From positions 1-5,463 of the forward strand of contig JAEYNO010000143.1 in assembly GCA_023412515.1 (NCBI GenBank): 5,463 nucleotides of DNA, written 5' to 3'. Of this stretch, positions 4,443-5,463 are shown piece by piece. A program made the position numbers and the translations under genes. Each line of letters begins with the position of its first letter. The stretch's first letter is position 1. Origin of the DNA: Actinomycetes bacterium (GTDB lineage: Bacteria > Actinomycetota > Actinomycetes > Actinomycetales > Cellulomonadaceae). The notes below the pieces were generated by a model that was given only the letters and a program-made list of their open reading frames with translations, was not told where the DNA came from and searched no databases.

Positions 4443-5463
4443 CCCGCCGCACCTGCCCGCGGTCGCCGGCCGGGACGACGGCCCGGTCGTCGCGCCGGGC
4501 GTCCGCCGCGAGGTCGCACCCGTCGTCGCGCCCGAGCGGGACGCCGCGCGGGGGTGGGAGAGTGGGCGCGTGGTGGTCCGACGCGCGCCGGTGACGCACG
4601 CCGTCGCACCCGTGTCGGCACCGCTCACCGAGGAGCAGGTCGGCGACGGCACCGCGCTGGCCCGGCTCGTGCGCGCGCGGCCGTGGCTCGTCGACGTCGT
4701 GGTCGTCGTCCTCGTGGTGGCCGTCGGGCTCGTCGGTGCGGGCTTCGGGTGGGAGGGGGCCGCGGGGGCGCGGTACCTGGGGCTGTACCCGCGGGACTCG
4801 CAGATCGAGCGCACGGTCGCCGCGACGTGGGTGGCCGGGACGGTCCTGGGTGCCGCGGCGCTCGTGCTGCGTCGCACGCGCCCGCTGGTGGCGACCGTGC
4901 TGCTCGTCGGGCTGTCGATCGCGTCGCTGCTGGTCGCCGGCGTGCTCGGGGTCCTGGGGCTGTGCCTGGCCGTCGCGCTGTCGGGCGTCGCGGCCACGCG
5001 CGAGCCACGCACCACGTGGGCCGTCACGGGCGGCGTGCTCGTCGTGCTCGTCGGGGCGATGTGGCGCTGGCAGGACCTCGGCCTCATCGAGATCCTCGCG
5101 TGGGCGGGGTCGGTGCCCTACCCGCTGTGGGAGCCGCAGCAGTTCCTCGCGCAGCCGAACTTCTCGCCCGGCCGCCGCACGGGGTCGGTCCTGCTGCTGC
5201 TCGTGCTCGTCCTGCTCGGGGTGGCCGTCGGGTCCGCGACGCGCTCGCGGCGGCTGCACGTGCAGGGTCTCGTCGAGCGGTACCGCGCGCTGGCGCGCGA
5301 ACGCGACCAGAGCGCCGCGCTGGCCCGCGCCGCCGAGCGCGCGCACATCGCGCGCGAGATGCACGACGTCGTCGCGCACAACGTGTCGGTCATGGTCGCG
5401 CTGGCCGACGGCGCCGACGCCGCGTTCGAGCGCGCACCCGACCGCGCGCGCGACGCCGTGCGG
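4429..5463 (+). CDS. Membrane sensor histidine kinase, NarL/HisKA_3 type (3' end missing)
   Basis: An open frame of 345 codons runs from ATG 4429 off the right edge. Residues 1-85 are a hydrophilic Pro/Val/Ala/Arg-rich tail. The membrane domain begins at RARPWLVDVVVVVL (82-95) and has several segments: about 87-107, 130-147, one or two within 152-188, 198-213 and 251-269. Residues 276-305 look like a helical or coiled-coil connector. The phosphoacceptor box follows as ERAHIAREMHDVVAHNVSVM (303-322), with His312 the expected phosphorylated residue. This is the HisKA_3 pattern of kinases that pair with NarL/LuxR-type response regulators. The ATP-binding domain lies outside the window. The start overlaps the second permease by 14 bp and lacks a clear ribosome site; GTG 4570, behind a gggag-rich stretch, is an alternative that would remove 47 residues. 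Operon position suggests it senses the exporter's substrate or the envelope damage it causes, and a response regulator gene should follow. Confidence 0.9.
   Translation, partial: MTSADPPHLPAVAGRDDGPVVAPGVRREVAPVVAPERDAARGWESGRVVVRRAPVTHAVAPVSAPLTEEQVGDGTALARLVRARPWLVDVVVVVLVVAVGLVGAGFGWEGAAGARYLGLYPRDSQIERTVAATWVAGTVLGAAALVLRRTRPLVATVLLVGLSIASLLVAGVLGVLGLCLAVALSGVAATREPRTTWAVTGGVLVVLVGAMWRWQDLGLIEILAWAGSVPYPLWEPQQFLAQPNFSPGRRTGSVLLLLVLVLLGVAVGSATRSRRLHVQGLVERYRALARERDQSAALARAAERAHIAREMHDVVAHNVSVMVALADGADAAFERAPDRARDAVR

Noticed and set aside
2922..5087. Long minus-strand open frame of 721 codons opposite the permeases and kinase
   Set aside because: Thr/Ser/Arg/Pro-rich shadow of the real genes, with no domain and no ribosome site; the + strand genes explain the region fully.

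Overview
The window reads as chromosomal DNA of a very GC-rich actinomycete. G and C dominate third codon positions in all five genes, GTG starts are used alongside ATG, and the ABC-2 permeases and NarL-type kinase have an actinobacterial style. A Micrococcales lineage such as Cellulomonas is a reasonable guess, but it is inference and not something the sequence proves.

Layout, all on the + strand. (1) Bases 1-377 hold the 3' end of a gene for an RNA-binding protein, with an Arg/Gly/Asp-rich repeat region followed by a C-terminal cold-shock domain. (2) Bases 378-730 form a non-coding stretch packed with inverted and direct repeats built on ccgtcggt and gacggac words. (3) Bases 731-1600 encode a one-component AraC-family regulator with an N-terminal DNA-binding domain and a C-terminal GyrI-like effector-binding domain. 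Inside it lies a strong Shine-Dalgarno sequence and in-frame ATG that could give a free effector domain. (4) Bases 1601-1804 are a second control region, with a hairpin after the regulator's stop, a 32-bp perfect palindrome, a near-copy of its core 35 bp downstream, a possible -10 element and a small leader hairpin. (5) Bases 1805-5463 are a tightly overlapping operon: ABC ATPase, two related six-helix permeases, and a membrane histidine kinase cut off by the window end just after its phosphoacceptor histidine.

The operon looks like an ABC-2 type exporter (drug, peptide or envelope-stress type) made with its own sensor kinase; a response regulator gene probably follows beyond the window. The regulator gene upstream, with a ligand-binding domain of the kind that senses small hydrophobic or cationic compounds, may add a second layer of control. 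The repeated dyad upstream of the ATPase gene is the obvious candidate operator, but which protein binds it cannot be told from sequence. No RNA genes, insertion sequences, attachment sites or CRISPR arrays were seen.
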